Numbered from the stretch's first letter, positions 26,924 through 36,165 are shown. The stretch is 64,000 nucleotides of DNA from CAVTWD01 sp963738325 (GCA_963738325.1 CAVTWD010000009.1:372001-436000), one strand, 5' to 3'. Numbers and translations are program-made. The notes: generated by a model not told the origin, from the sequence alone.

Positions 26924-27483
26924 TCAGTCCGCGTGCGGCTCGACCCCGTGGAGTCGGCCGTCGCGACGCTGCATCACGTCGCGCACCGCGTCGCCGTGAC
27001 CGTGGCTGCACACCACCACCAACACCTCGCCCTTCTGCAACGCCGTGTACGAGAGATCCTCGTGCGCCGTCCACCCCACTTCGCCGACCGCTGCACCGGT
27101 GTACGCGCCGAGCAGTCCACCCCACAACGCCGATACCCCAGCGACCGCGAGGGTGCCTCCCAGACCGATCGCACCGATCCCGGGAACTGCCAACGCCACC
27201 AACGCGATCCCGGCGATTGCGCCAATCGGGACACCAGCGAACGTCCAACACCGGTGTCGTGCACCATCTCGGCGTCCTCGTCGTGTTCGAACACGACCGT
27301 GTCGTCGCCGTGCACGGCGACGCCCAGGTGTTCGCTGCCCAGGCCGAGGGCACGCCGTTCCTCGACAGCCGCAGATGCATGCTCACGATCAGCGAAGATC
27401 GCCGCGACGTGATCGTGCTCGTTGTGCGCCTCGACGTCATCCGGCGAGAACGGGACTCGCAGTACTCCGACCGGTTCGTCCAT
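26924..27483 (-). pseudogene. Glycine-zipper membrane stress protein, frameshifted
   Basis: The N-terminal half starts MDEPVGVLRVPFSPDDVEAH and has a ferredoxin-like AAIFADREHASAAVEERR segment. The frame shifts near 27235, and the second half carries glycine-zipper helices (GAIGLGGTLAVAGVSALWGG) and a soluble tail. This is the layout of DUF1269/general-stress-like proteins. The intact form would be about 185 residues. Confidence 0.6.
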
Positions 27484-27967
27484 CACTCGCTCCCCCGATT
27501 TCCCTTCACACAACCTACTGTGACCCGCTGTCAACGAGGTGCGACGTCCGGGTCGGCAGACAGGACACCCGTGCCCAGATCCTGCACGACATCGCAGTCG
27601 GCGCGGCCATTGGCCAACCCGACCGCTCTTCTCGCCGCTGAGGACGCACCGCGTAAGACACTGTTCTCGGCAGCACCATCGGCATCGGGGACAGCGACGA
27701 ACCCAGCAAGGATGGCAAGGCATCGAGCCGGCTCCTACACCAGATGCGGTCGTCGTTCTGGAGACACGGCCACGCCCACCCTGAACGCAACAGCCGAACG
27801 CCCGACACAAGCGCCCAGCCGCCGCGCCGGAGTATCTCAGCAGGCCGTAGCCCTCTGGGTTTCCATCCGCAACGAGGGCGGGAGTGACCAGCGGCCAGAG
27901 ACCAGACCGCTTCTCGATGAGCAGGTCATTCGGAATGCCGGCAGCGTGCGCGCCTGTTGTCTGAGGT
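27484..27967. other. No gene seen
   Basis: About 480 bases upstream of the peroxiredoxin. No frame here has recognisable motifs; it may hold the promoter region of the peroxiredoxin and of the divergent stress protein. Confidence 0.4.
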
Positions 27968-27983
27968 ATACCACCGGGGGTAT
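27968..27983. promoter_or_regulatory. CsoR-like operator dyad upstream of the peroxiredoxin
   Basis: ATACCACCGGGGGTAT is a 16-base dyad with one mismatch, 35 bases before the peroxiredoxin start. The shape ATACCnnC/GnnGGTAT resembles operators of the CsoR/RcnR/CstR repressor family, which sense copper, nickel or sulfur species. No such repressor gene is in the window, so this rests on motif resemblance. Confidence 0.45.
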
Positions 27984-28017
27984 CCTCCCGGATGTCACAT
28001 CAGGAAGAGGAAGCATC

Positions 28018-28878
28018 ATGGGTCTGCATCTGGGCGATACCGCCCCCGACTTCACCGCGATGACCACCGATGGCGAGGTCTCCTTCCACGAATGGAAGAA
28101 GGACTCGTGGGCCGTGTTCTTCAGCCACCCGGCCGACTTCACCCCGGTGTGCACCACTGAACTGGGCCGCACCGCCGCCCTCAAGGACGGGTTCGCCAAG
28201 CGCAATACCAAGGTCATGGCGCTGTCGATCGACCCGATCGAGGAGCACCACAAGTGCGCTCCCGACATCGGCGAGTCACCGGCACCCCACTCAACTTCCG
28301 CCGACCCCGACCACCGCATCGCCGAGCTCTACGACATGATCCAACCCGGTGAGGGCGACACCTCCACCGTGCGCTCGGTGTTCATCGTCGACCCGGCCGA
28401 CAAGCTGCGCCTGATGCTCACCTACCCCAAGTCAGTGGGCCGCAACTTCGACGGGATCGTCCGCGTCATCGATGCACTGCAAGCCACCGACAAGGACCCC
28501 ATCGCCACCCCGGCCGACTGGAAGCCCGGCGAGCGCGTGATCGTATCGATGGCCGTGTCCACCGAGGAAGCCAAGAAGAAGTTTGACAACGTCGAGGAGT
28601 TCAAGCCCTACCTCCGGTACGCCGACGCCCCCAAGCAAGCGGGTAAACGTGCGCAGGTGACACTGCGCTCGAAGGCCGAGCAACGATGCCGTGAAGTGCC
28701 CCCTCTGACGAGAGGTCTTCACGGCATCGCCGTTCCCGAACAACATGCAGACCGAGCGGTGCTGCCGACTCCCGACGACGCGCCGGGCTGGGCGGCAGAC
28801 TGTATTGACAAGGTCCGAGCGAATCACCGTCGCAGCACCACCCGGAACAGCGCTCCATCAACCGCACCAGAAAGGTAG
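28018..28878 (+). CDS. 1-Cys peroxiredoxin (Prx6 type), 3' end doubtful
   Basis: Begins MGLHLGDTAPDFTA. The peroxidatic Cys is in HPADFTPVCTTELG near residue 45, with the Arg in STVRSVFIVDP; it reduces hydroperoxides. Residues about 85-95 do not fit the family, but the +1 frame there reads TGTPLNF as expected, so two compensating indels seem present. The family end is reached near 28640, yet the frame stays open to 28878 across a strong hairpin (28684-28729), so the native stop was probably lost by another indel near 28645. Confidence 0.8.
   Translation: MGLHLGDTAPDFTAMTTDGEVSFHEWKKDSWAVFFSHPADFTPVCTTELGRTAALKDGFAKRNTKVMALSIDPIEEHHKCAPDIGESPAPHSTSADPDHRIAELYDMIQPGEGDTSTVRSVFIVDPADKLRLMLTYPKSVGRNFDGIVRVIDALQATDKDPIATPADWKPGERVIVSMAVSTEEAKKKFDNVEEFKPYLRYADAPKQAGKRAQVTLRSKAEQRCREVPPLTRGLHGIAVPEQHADRAVLPTPDDAPGWAADCIDKVRANHRRSTTRNSAPSTAPER
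28684..28729 (+). terminator. Hairpin after the peroxiredoxin
   Basis: CGATGCCGTGAAG (28684-28696) pairs perfectly with CTTCACGGCATCG (28717-28729), and an inner CCTCT/AGAGG stem closes a GACG loop. There is no T-run, which is common in high-GC actinobacteria. It probably ends peroxiredoxin transcription. Confidence 0.7.
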
Positions 28879-28881
28879 ATC

Positions 28882-29358
28882 ATGACTGATCTCACCATTG
28901 ACATCGGCATCGACGAGGCCGACCGCCAGGCCATCACCGATGGCCTGGCACGTCTCCTTGCCGACACCTACACCCTCTATCTCAAGACTCACAATTACCA
29001 CTGGAACGTCACCGGCCCGATGTTCCAAACCCTGCACCTCATGTTCGAGACGCAGTACAACGAACTCGCGCTCGCCGTCGACCTGATCGCAGAACGGATC
29101 CGCTCCCTCGGCGCACCCGCACCCGGGAGCTACCGAGAGTTCGCCACACTCTCCTCTGTCGGCGAAGACAATGACAGGCCCGACGCCACCGAGATGATCC
29201 GCCGGCTCGTCAAGGGACAAGAGACCGTCGCACGCACCGCCCGGTCTGTGTTTCCCGCCGTCGAACACGCGCACGACGAACCCACTGCCGACCTGCTCAC
29301 ACAACGTATGCAAGTCCACGAGAAGACCGCCTGGATGCTCCGCAGCCTCCTCGCCTGA
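28882..29358 (+). CDS. dps: Dps-family DNA-binding ferritin-like protein
   Basis: Encodes 158 residues. The ferroxidase-site signature KTHNYHWNVTGPMFQTLH is followed by ETQYNELALAVDLIAERIR, both diagnostic of Dps. The protein forms a dodecamer that oxidises and stores iron and protects DNA under peroxide stress. A GAAAGG ribosome site precedes the ATG. It follows the peroxiredoxin, making a coherent peroxide-defence pair, though a terminator-like hairpin separates them. Confidence 0.93.
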   Translation: MTDLTIDIGIDEADRQAITDGLARLLADTYTLYLKTHNYHWNVTGPMFQTLHLMFETQYNELALAVDLIAERIRSLGAPAPGSYREFATLSSVGEDNDRPDATEMIRRLVKGQETVARTARSVFPAVEHAHDEPTADLLTQRMQVHEKTAWMLRSLLA

Positions 29359-29691
29359 GAGCGTCCGAGTCCCGTCGCACCGAGTGATGACGAGGACGAC
29401 CCGTAGATGCCACGGGGCGTGCCAGTCTGCCCAGCCGCCGAGTCCTTCGATCGACCCCAGCGCCGAGGCCGAAGGAAGCGAGGCGCGCGACTCGATGATG
29501 TTGTTTCAAGCGCCGTTGTCGACGAGCGTGGCGACTGATGCTGAGTCATGACCGCTCGAATTGCCGTTACGATTCGAATCGACGGGCCCTCGTCGATGGC
29601 GAACAATGTGCTTGCCCACGCAGGGCGGTACGACGCCGGATCGCTGGTGAGGTGCACGATCCCGGTGATGGGCCGAGCTGCGCCAGACGCA
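29359..29691. other. No gene seen
   Basis: About 330 bases between dps and the convergent VOC gene. Short open frames exist but none has a motif or ribosome site I can support. Confidence 0.4.
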
Positions 29692-30414
29692 CTACCGAGG
29701 GCTCAGCACACAGAACTCGTTGCCATCGGGATCGACCATGACCACCCAATCGACATCGCCTTGGCCGATGTCGATTCGAGTCGCGCCGAGTGAGGTGAGA
29801 CGGTCGACCTCCGCTCGCTGATCAACGTGCTCGGCCGGCGCGATGTCGAGATGCAGCCGGTTCTTCCTGATCTTCGGGGCTACCGGCGGACCCCAGGTGA
29901 TGAGCGGACCGGTGCCGTCGGGCGCGCGGATCGCGGTTTCTTCGTCCTGATCCCAGACCAACGGCCAGCCGAGCGCCGCGCTCCAGAAGTATCCGACCTC
30001 CCGCGTACCGTCGCACGTGATCGATCCAAGACGTCCGCAGCCAGCGAGAAACTTGTTCTCCGGCTCGATGATGCACAACTCGTTGCCTTCGGGGTCGGCG
30101 AGCACGACATGGCCCTCGTCTGGGCGCTGACCGATGTCGATGTGACGGGCGCCGAGCTCGACCAACCTCGCGACCGATTCCTGCTGGTCGTCGATGGACG
30201 TGGTCGTGAGATCGAGATGGATGCGATTCTTGCCTGCCTTCTTCTCGGAGACCGTTTGGAACACGACCTGGAATGTGGTGTCATCCGTCGGCACGAGACC
30301 GATCTCATCCTGGGTCTCGTCGTCGACCTCCCAGCACAGCGCAACGGCCCAGAAGCGCGCGAGACCGAGCGGATCGTTCGCATCGAGGCAGAGAGCGACG
30401 AGCCGAGACGTCAT
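29692..30414 (-). CDS. Two-domain VOC/glyoxalase-like protein
   Basis: Encodes 240 residues from ATG at 30414. Two glyoxalase-like repeats are clear: the first from LVALCLDANDPLGLARFW to DPEGNELCIIEP, the second from YFWSAALGWPLVWD to DPDGNEFCVLSP. The repeated KNRLHLD / GNEFC pattern gives the usual metal-binding His and Glu in each half. Relatives include bleomycin-resistance-like and lyase enzymes; the substrate is unknown. Confidence 0.85.
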   Translation of the reverse strand: MTSRLVALCLDANDPLGLARFWAVALCWEVDDETQDEIGLVPTDDTTFQVVFQTVSEKKAGKNRIHLDLTTTSIDDQQESVARLVELGARHIDIGQRPDEGHVVLADPEGNELCIIEPENKFLAGCGRLGSITCDGTREVGYFWSAALGWPLVWDQDEETAIRAPDGTGPLITWGPPVAPKIRKNRLHLDIAPAEHVDQRAEVDRLTSLGATRIDIGQGDVDWVVMVDPDGNEFCVLSPR

Positions 30415-30903
30415 CCCGCTCTGCATCATCCGACCGCCCGATTCCTGCTCCCGAACTGTGACCTCAATGTTGATCGCACAACCGAACACCTCCGAATGCC
30501 ACCGTACGCTGGCGGCGTCACTCGAGGGGCCGCGTTTCGTGCCACCGCCACGTCGTATCAGGACAGCTCTGTCTGAGCGCGACTGGCTCGTCGATCTGCT
30601 CGCCTGCGCCGCCGGAACGACCTCCCACGGCGCGCGCCGCTTCGAAGGTGGGCGCGGCATCAACATCGGGTCGCGGCACACAGGCGCCGGGAGGCCAAGT
30701 CCAAGACGGTGGCTAATAGGTACAGCTTGCCCTCGCCGGTGGGGATCTCCGTCAGGTCCGTTCACCTTCGGAGTGCCCTCCGGCTCGGTTCGACTCGCCT
30801 TCGACAAGCAGAGTTTCGCCCGGCAGGAGGACCGTTTCGCGGATCGGCACAGCTCACCCACCGCCGCTACCGAAGCGCCCGGGCCTAGCGCTGCCGCCGG
30901 GAA
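30415..30903. other. No gene seen
   Basis: About 490 bases upstream of the VOC gene. No recognisable coding sequence or repeat was found. Confidence 0.35.
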
Positions 30904-31037
30904 TTACAGCGGTGTGGGGGTCTCCATCTCGGTGCAGTCGACACCAAGAGATGTGGTCAGTGACACGGCGAAGGACCCGTTGACCCCCAGATTGTTGTGG
31001 TCGCTGCACCGACGTGGAGACCCCACCAGCGGTGTAA
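30904..31037. repeat. MITE-like element with 34-bp inverted repeats
   Basis: The arms 30904-30937 and 31004-31037 are inverted copies matching at 28 of 34 positions, both ending TTACA...CTCGGTGCAG or close. They enclose 66 bases with no gene. Each outer end carries TTA/TAA, fitting a TA target as used by IS630/Tc1 transposases, and an IS630-type transposase fragment begins 58 bases away. It could be a non-autonomous element or two abutting IS ends. Confidence 0.55.
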
Positions 31038-31094
31038 GTTGATCGTGGGCGCGGGGAGCGCGGGGTTCGGGCGGAGGTCGAGTGGAGGCGGCCG

Positions 31095-31655
31095 ATGTCG
31101 CGTGGTTCCCCGTTCGTGATCGAGCTTTGCGATTGAGGATCGTGTCGAGCTGGAGCGGCGCTCGCGCTGCTACTCACTGGCCCATTCGGAGGTGGTGCGG
31201 GCGCGCATCGTGCTGCTCGCGGCGGACGGCCTGGCCAACGTCGACATCGCCGAGGCACTGGGTGTGCACGTCGATGTGGTGTCGCGATGGCGGAAGCGGT
31301 TCTGCGAAGAGGGCATCGCTGGGCTCGGCGATCGCCCTGGTCGGGCCGCCCGCGGGTGTTCGGCCCGGAGGTGGTGGCCGCGTTCGAGGCCATGGCGTGC
31401 GAGGCGCCGGCTGCCAGGGATGTGCCGCTGTCGCGATGGAGTTCGGCGGAACAGGCCGCCCAGGCCGTCAGCGAAGGGCTGGTGGGGTCGCTGTCGCCGT
31501 CCACGGTGCGCCGGTGGCTGGCCGTCGACGCCATCAAGCCGTGGCAGTACGAGTCCTGGATCTTCCCTCGCGACCCGGACTTCGCAGTCAAGGCGGCCCG
31601 GGTGCTGGACCTGTACGCCCGCATCTGGGACGGCAAGCAGCTGGGCCCGAATGGG
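31095..31655 (+). pseudogene. IS630-family transposase N-terminal fragment
   Basis: MSRGSPFVIEL is followed by frame breaks near 31135 and 31340. Between them VRARIVLLAADGLANVDIAE and VVSRWRKRFCEEGIAGL form the helix-turn-helix domain of IS630 transposases, and SGRPRVFGPEVVAAF continues it in the next frame. The DDE catalytic domain is missing: at about 31650 the frame runs straight into a different transposase. Confidence 0.7.
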
Positions 31656-31910
31656 CGACACCACACGGCAGTGATCAAAACCATGGCCCACGGCGCGCAC
31701 CCTCGCCTCGGCGACGACCAGTTCCACCGTGACGACTTCGCCGTCGACTACACCGCCCGCACCGTCACCTGCCTCAACAGCGTCACCATCACCATCAACC
31801 GCACCGGCGGCGCAACGTTCGGGGCCAAGTGTCAGGGCTGCGCGCTGCGCTCACAGTGCACGGCCGACACCGCCGGCAAGACCTTCACCGTCGGTAGCCG
31901 CACGCCACGA
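31656..31910 (+). pseudogene. IS1182-family transposase fragment
   Basis: In the same frame as the IS630 piece, HHTAVIKTMAHGAHPRLG, DDFAVDYTARTVTCLNSVT and FGAKCQGCALRSQCTADTAG match the middle of IS1182 transposases, including the zinc-finger-like Cys group Cys-x-x-Cys-x-x-x-x-x-Cys. Neither its start nor its end is present. The fusion shows that one element was inserted into or recombined with another. Confidence 0.65.
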
Positions 31911-32305
31911 GCGATGCTTCTCGTCCGACTGCATGTCGGCTCATGCGAGCTCAATTCCGAAGAGCCACACCTCGACGCGCCACACCGGCGACGCCTTTCA
32001 GTACCGACTCGGCAGAGTCACGCACCTGGCATAGTCGGACCTGTACGCGATGTCGAGCGCGTCGAGCGGCTGGAGCGGGAGGTCATCGACGACGAGCCGG
32101 TCGACGTGCGGAGCTTGCGCATCTCTCGGCGTCGTGGCTGTTGTCCGGGCGGCTGGCCCGCAGGCGTTTGAGCATGCGGCGGCAGGGCGGAACATGGGCG
32201 CTCCAGTGGCGACGCACCGCGGCCCGGCGCCGACCTGTTCTTCCAGTTATGTCACGGCTCGTGATGGTACGAATGGGGCTCCGCCGCGGCTCTGATGGCT
32301 CGAAC
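31911..32305. other. No gene seen
   Basis: About 395 bases between the transposase chimera and crtB. No motif is recognised; probably IS debris. Confidence 0.35.
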
Positions 32306-33217
32306 CTACAGCGGAGCGGCCTCTCGCGAACTTGACCGGGACCGCGCCGGCGCCAAGGTGAGTCGAGCTGTCACGAGGATCTTTCTGGTGGTGCTCACTC
32401 GGGCCCGCCGGCGGAAGACGTCGTAGTCGTTGGCCTCGATCTCGTCGAGGATGCGGGAGTAGAGGATGCGTGCCGTCGTGATAGAGCGCGCCGACCGGGC
32501 GGGCAGCAGAGCGATGCCGTCGTCGGCGGCCTCGTACAGCTGCCGGGCCCGCTGGATCTCGAAGGTCATCAGACGGCGCCAGGCGTCGTCGACCGTGCGG
32601 GTCCAGGGGTCGGCGTCAAACCGGCGGAGATCCTCCTGGGGGATGTAGACGCGCCCGCGGTCGAGGTCCTCGCCGACGTCCCGCAGGAAGTTGGTGAGCT
32701 GGAACGCCCGTCCGAGCTGGCGCGCTGGGCCGAAGGCGGCCGGGTCGACGGGCTCGAGGATGGGCAGCATCATCTCGCCGATCACCGCCGCCGACCCGTC
32801 CATGTAGTCCAGCAGGTCGTCCCATGTCTCGTAGCGGTCGACGACGAGGTCCATCGTCATGGAACGCAGAAAACGCTCGAAACAGGCGGGGTCGATGCCG
32901 TAGACGCCGGCCGTGTGAACGACGGCCGTCAGGACCGCATCGGCGGTAGGATCGATGGCCTCGCCCCGCAGCGCCCGCCAAAGCTGGTCGCCGAGCAATG
33001 CGAGAGCTTCGGCCCGCCCGTCCCGGTCGCCGGCGTCGAGGCTGTCGACGATGTCGTCGGCGTGCCGGCAGAAGCCGTAGAGCGCGTAGACGTGCGGGTG
33101 GCAGCCGGCGGGCAGCAGCTGGGTGGCCCAGAAGTACGTGGTGCCGTGCTCACGCGTCAGCTGCCGGCAGCGAGCGTAGGCGGCGTGTAGTTCGGCGGGG
33201 ACGGCGGTGTCGATCAT
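32306..33217 (-). CDS. crtB: Phytoene synthase
   Basis: Encodes 303 residues that join two geranylgeranyl diphosphates into phytoene. Both prenyl-synthase Asp motifs are present, HADDIVDSLDAG near residue 53 and NFLRDVGEDLDRGRVYIP near residue 180. The ATG at 33217 overlaps the crtI stop by four bases, so the order of transcription is crtE-crtI-crtB. The basic Ser/Arg tail is probably not conserved. Confidence 0.95.
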   Translation of the reverse strand: MIDTAVPAELHAAYARCRQLTREHGTTYFWATQLLPAGCHPHVYALYGFCRHADDIVDSLDAGDRDGRAEALALLGDQLWRALRGEAIDPTADAVLTAVVHTAGVYGIDPACFERFLRSMTMDLVVDRYETWDDLLDYMDGSAAVIGEMMLPILEPVDPAAFGPARQLGRAFQLTNFLRDVGEDLDRGRVYIPQEDLRRFDADPWTRTVDDAWRRLMTFEIQRARQLYEAADDGIALLPARSARSITTARILYSRILDEIEANDYDVFRRRARVSTTRKILVTARLTLAPARSRSSSREAAPL

Positions 33218-34692
33218 CGGGCCACCACCTGGTCGGCGCGCTCGGCGGCCAGCCGGCCCGACAGCAGCACCATGGGCACGCCAACTCCGGGGACAGTCCC
33301 GCATCCCGCGAACAGCAGGCCCGGGGCCCGCGCCTCGACGTTCGACGGTCGGAACGGCCCCGACTGGAGGAACCGGTGCGACAGCGAGAACGGCGTGCCG
33401 CCCACATGGCCGGCGCGGGACCAGTCGACCGGGTCGACGAGCCACGACACGACGACCTCGCCGACGGGGTAGCCGAGCGCGTCGAGCCGCTGGCGGAACG
33501 TCGCCTCGGCCCCGTTGCGCTCGCGTTCCCAGTCGATGCGACCGCGCAGGTTGGGAACGGGCTCGAGGGTGTACAGGACCGAGGAGCCGTCGGGGGCGAG
33601 CCCCGGATCGCTGAGGGTGGGCACGCTCACCAAGAGCGACGGATCGGGCATTCGCCGGCCCTGGTTGATGAGCGCTCGGAAGCTGCCCTCCCATGCCGCC
33701 CCGAAGTGGATGTTGTGGTGGGCGACAGCGTGGGTGGGCTGGCCGCGCACACCGGCGTGCCACACGAGCGCGGAGGGCGACAGGTGGGGGTCGCGCAGCC
33801 GGCGGGGCAGCGGCAGCCCCGGGACCAACGAGTAGGCCCCGGGAAGATCGCCGTTGCACACGACCACGTCGGCCGGAAGGACGGCCTCTGCGGTCACCAC
33901 GCCCCGGACCGCGCCTCGCTCCCCACCCGCCAACAGGACGCGCTCGGCCGGCACGCCGAGGTGGAGGCGCACCCCGGCCTTCTGGGCGGCCGCCGCCACA
34001 CCGGTGGCGACGGCGTGGATGCCGCCAGTGGGGAACCAGACGCCGGCTACCACGTCCATGTACGAGATGACGGCCAGCAGCGCCAGTGCCTGGTGGGGTG
34101 CGACACCGGCGTAGAGCGCCTGGAAGCTGAAGAGGCGCTGCAACCGTTGGTCGGAGAAGGCCCGCCGGACCCTCCCGTCGAGCCGGCCCACACCACCGAG
34201 GGCGAGGAGCTGTAGCGCCGGCCAGAGAGGCCGCACCAGATCGAGAAGGCCGTCGTAGTTGCGGGCCAGGAACGACCGCATCTCCACCCGGAAGAGACGT
34301 TCGAGCCAGTCACAGTAGCGCTCGTACTCGGCCACGGCGTCGGGCCCGCACACCGAGCGCACCTCCTCGGCCATGGCCGGGCGGTCGCTGCGGACGAGGA
34401 GCTCGCTGCCGTCGGCGAAGCAGGCCCGGTAGGCGGGGTCGAGGCGCTGCAGTGTCACGAAGTCGGCCATGTCGGCGTCCACGGCGGCGAAGACGTCGGC
34501 CAGCAGATCCGGCATCGTCAGCACGGTCGGGCCGGTGTCGAACCGGAATCCGTCCCGCTCCTCGCGGCCGGCGCGGCCTCCGGGGCGCTCGTCCCGCTCG
34601 ACGACGTCGACCTGCCAGCCTCGGCCGGCGAGGTGGCACGCCGCCGACAAGCCGCCAAGGCCGGCGCCGATGACGACGGCGCGGCGCGTCAT
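33214..34692 (-). CDS. crtI: Phytoene desaturase
   Basis: Encodes 492 residues. The FAD site VIGAGLGGLSAACHLAGRG is at the N-terminus, followed by RAGREERDGFRFDTGPTVLT, and the C-terminus has LLFAGCGTVPGVGVPMVLLSG, the CrtI carotenoid-binding signature. It desaturates phytoene to lycopene. ATGA overlaps couple it to crtE upstream and crtB downstream. Confidence 0.95.
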   Translation of the reverse strand: MTRRAVVIGAGLGGLSAACHLAGRGWQVDVVERDERPGGRAGREERDGFRFDTGPTVLTMPDLLADVFAAVDADMADFVTLQRLDPAYRACFADGSELLVRSDRPAMAEEVRSVCGPDAVAEYERYCDWLERLFRVEMRSFLARNYDGLLDLVRPLWPALQLLALGGVGRLDGRVRRAFSDQRLQRLFSFQALYAGVAPHQALALLAVISYMDVVAGVWFPTGGIHAVATGVAAAAQKAGVRLHLGVPAERVLLAGGERGAVRGVVTAEAVLPADVVVCNGDLPGAYSLVPGLPLPRRLRDPHLSPSALVWHAGVRGQPTHAVAHHNIHFGAAWEGSFRALINQGRRMPDPSLLVSVPTLSDPGLAPDGSSVLYTLEPVPNLRGRIDWERERNGAEATFRQRLDALGYPVGEVVVSWLVDPVDWSRAGHVGGTPFSLSHRFLQSGPFRPSNVEARAPGLLFAGCGTVPGVGVPMVLLSGRLAAERADQVVAR

Positions 34693-35795
34693 CGTTCCCG
34701 CCAAGCGGCGAGGCAGCACAGCCGGTGGAGCGCCTCGGCGGCGGCAGGTCGCAGCCGGCAAGCGTCGAGGGCGTCCACGCTGCGCACCACCAGCGCGTCG
34801 ATCTCGCGCTCGACCGCTTCCACGGCGCCGCTGCGGCGGAGCACCTCGCACAGCTCGTCGATCTCGTCGTCGGTGAGATCGGGCGCACCGGCGCGGGCGA
34901 GGCGGCGGCGGCCAGCAGCGTCGGTGAGGCGCATGCCGAACGACAGGACCAACGTCGGCTTGCCCTCCCGCAGGTCGGTGCCGACCGGCTTGCCGGTGCG
35001 CGACGGGTCGCCGAGCACGCCGAGTAGGTCGTCGCGCAGCTGGAACGCCTCGCCCAGGGGGGCGCCGAAGGCGGAGTACGCCGGCATCAGATCGGGCCGG
35101 CCAGCCAGGGCGGCGCCGAGATGGAGCGGACGCTCGACGGTGTAGCGGCCCGACTTGTAGGTGGCCACCCACCGGGCGACATCGGGCGACCGGTCGCCGC
35201 GAGCGGCCCCGATGAGATCAACCCACTGACCCATCGTGAGCTCCACGCGCAACTCGTGCCACACGTCGCGGGCCCGCCGCGGCAGCCCGCCCACCAAGGT
35301 GTCGGCGAGCACGAAGGCGAGGTCCCCGGCCAGCACGGCGAGGCCCTCGCCGAAGCGACGGCCCTCGCCCCGTAGCCGCTCCGCCTGGTGCATGGCCTCG
35401 AAGCGGCGGTGGAGGGCGGGCCGGCCGCGGCGGGTGTCGCTGCCGTCCATCACGTCGTCGTGGATCAACGCGAACGCGTGGAGGAGCTCGAGGGCGGCGG
35501 CGGCGTCGATGACGTCGGCGTCGTTGACGTCGGCTCCGGCGCCGACCGCCCCCCAGAAGCAGAACAGGGGCCGCAGACGCTTGCCGCCGGCGGAGACGAA
35601 GCAGCTCAGGGCGTCGAACAGGTAGCCGAGCTCGGGCTGGCGACTGATCCATTTCTCGCCCCGCTCGTCGAGCAGCGCGGCGATCCGGCTCTCGACGCGA
35701 CGGGCCGGCATGGCCAGCACCGAGGCGGTCAAGAGGGGGTCCTGCTCGCTCTGACCGACCGGCTGACCCTCTTTGGCACCCGTGAGGACTCGCAT
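34689..35795 (-). CDS. crtE: Geranylgeranyl diphosphate synthase
   Basis: Encodes a 368-residue trans-prenyl synthase. The first Asp-rich motif is in ALIHDDVMDGSDTRRGRP near residue 110, and a reduced second motif reads FQLRDDLLGVLGD. It makes the C20 precursor for CrtB. The first gene of the crtEIB operon, it begins nine bases downstream of the dyad at 35804-35815, so the operator lies within its promoter or ribosome-site region. Confidence 0.93.
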   Translation of the reverse strand: MRVLTGAKEGQPVGQSEQDPLLTASVLAMPARRVESRIAALLDERGEKWISRQPELGYLFDALSCFVSAGGKRLRPLFCFWGAVGAGADVNDADVIDAAAALELLHAFALIHDDVMDGSDTRRGRPALHRRFEAMHQAERLRGEGRRFGEGLAVLAGDLAFVLADTLVGGLPRRARDVWHELRVELTMGQWVDLIGAARGDRSPDVARWVATYKSGRYTVERPLHLGAALAGRPDLMPAYSAFGAPLGEAFQLRDDLLGVLGDPSRTGKPVGTDLREGKPTLVLSFGMRLTDAAGRRRLARAGAPDLTDDEIDELCEVLRRSGAVEAVEREIDALVVRSVDALDACRLRPAAAEALHRLCCLAAWRER

Positions 35796-35803
35796 GGTGA
35801 ATA

Positions 35804-35815
35804 TTTAGCACTAAA
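35804..35815. promoter_or_regulatory. Carotenoid operator at crtE
   Basis: TTTAGCACTAAA is a dyad of two TTTAG/CTAAA arms around CA. Its core TTAGCACTAA is the exact reverse complement of TTAGTGCTAA at 38578-38587 in the regulator/glycosyltransferase intergenic region. It lies between crtE and the divergent crtYc, so one site could control both operons. The cognate protein is probably the B12-binding regulator at 38614. Confidence 0.7.
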
Positions 35816-35847
35816 ATCGCTCGCATGGTCGTCGCCCCAGGAACTCG

Positions 35848-36165
35848 ATGAGAAACCTCCAGTATCTGGCCGTCCTCGGTGTCTGTCTGGTCCTCACGCT
35901 CCCGCTGGAGTTCGCTGTCGGTGCCCGGGTCTGGCGCCGGCCGCGCCGGTTGGCTCGTGCCCTCGCGCCTGCGCTCGTGATCTTCCTCGCCTGGGACTTC
36001 TGGGCCGCCGCCGAGGGTCACTGGCGCTTCAGCCGCGCCCTGACGACGGGATGGAACCTGCCGTTCGGCATGCCCGTCGACGAGGTGCTGTTCTTCGTAG
36101 TGGTGCCGATCTGCGGGCTGCTCACCCTCGAAGCCGTCCGGAACCTCTCGAAGGGACGGAAATGA
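35848..36165 (+). CDS. crtYc: Lycopene cyclase subunit CrtYc-like
   Basis: Encodes 105 residues with three membrane helices, including LVIFLAWDFWAAAEGHWRF and the conserved LPFGMPVDEVLFFVVVP, the signature of CrtY-type heterodimeric lycopene cyclases. It needs the second subunit encoded next. The start is 32 bases from the shared operator and the gene is divergent from crtE. Confidence 0.9.
   Translation: MRNLQYLAVLGVCLVLTLPLEFAVGARVWRRPRRLARALAPALVIFLAWDFWAAAEGHWRFSRALTTGWNLPFGMPVDEVLFFVVVPICGLLTLEAVRNLSKGRK

Noticed and set aside
26800..28878. 692-codon plus-strand frame ending in the peroxiredoxin
   Set aside because: The upstream 400 codons are antisense to minus-strand stress genes; only the part from 28018 is a protein family.
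29550..29793. Small plus-strand frame after dps
   Set aside because: No motif, and its second half is antisense to the end of the VOC gene.
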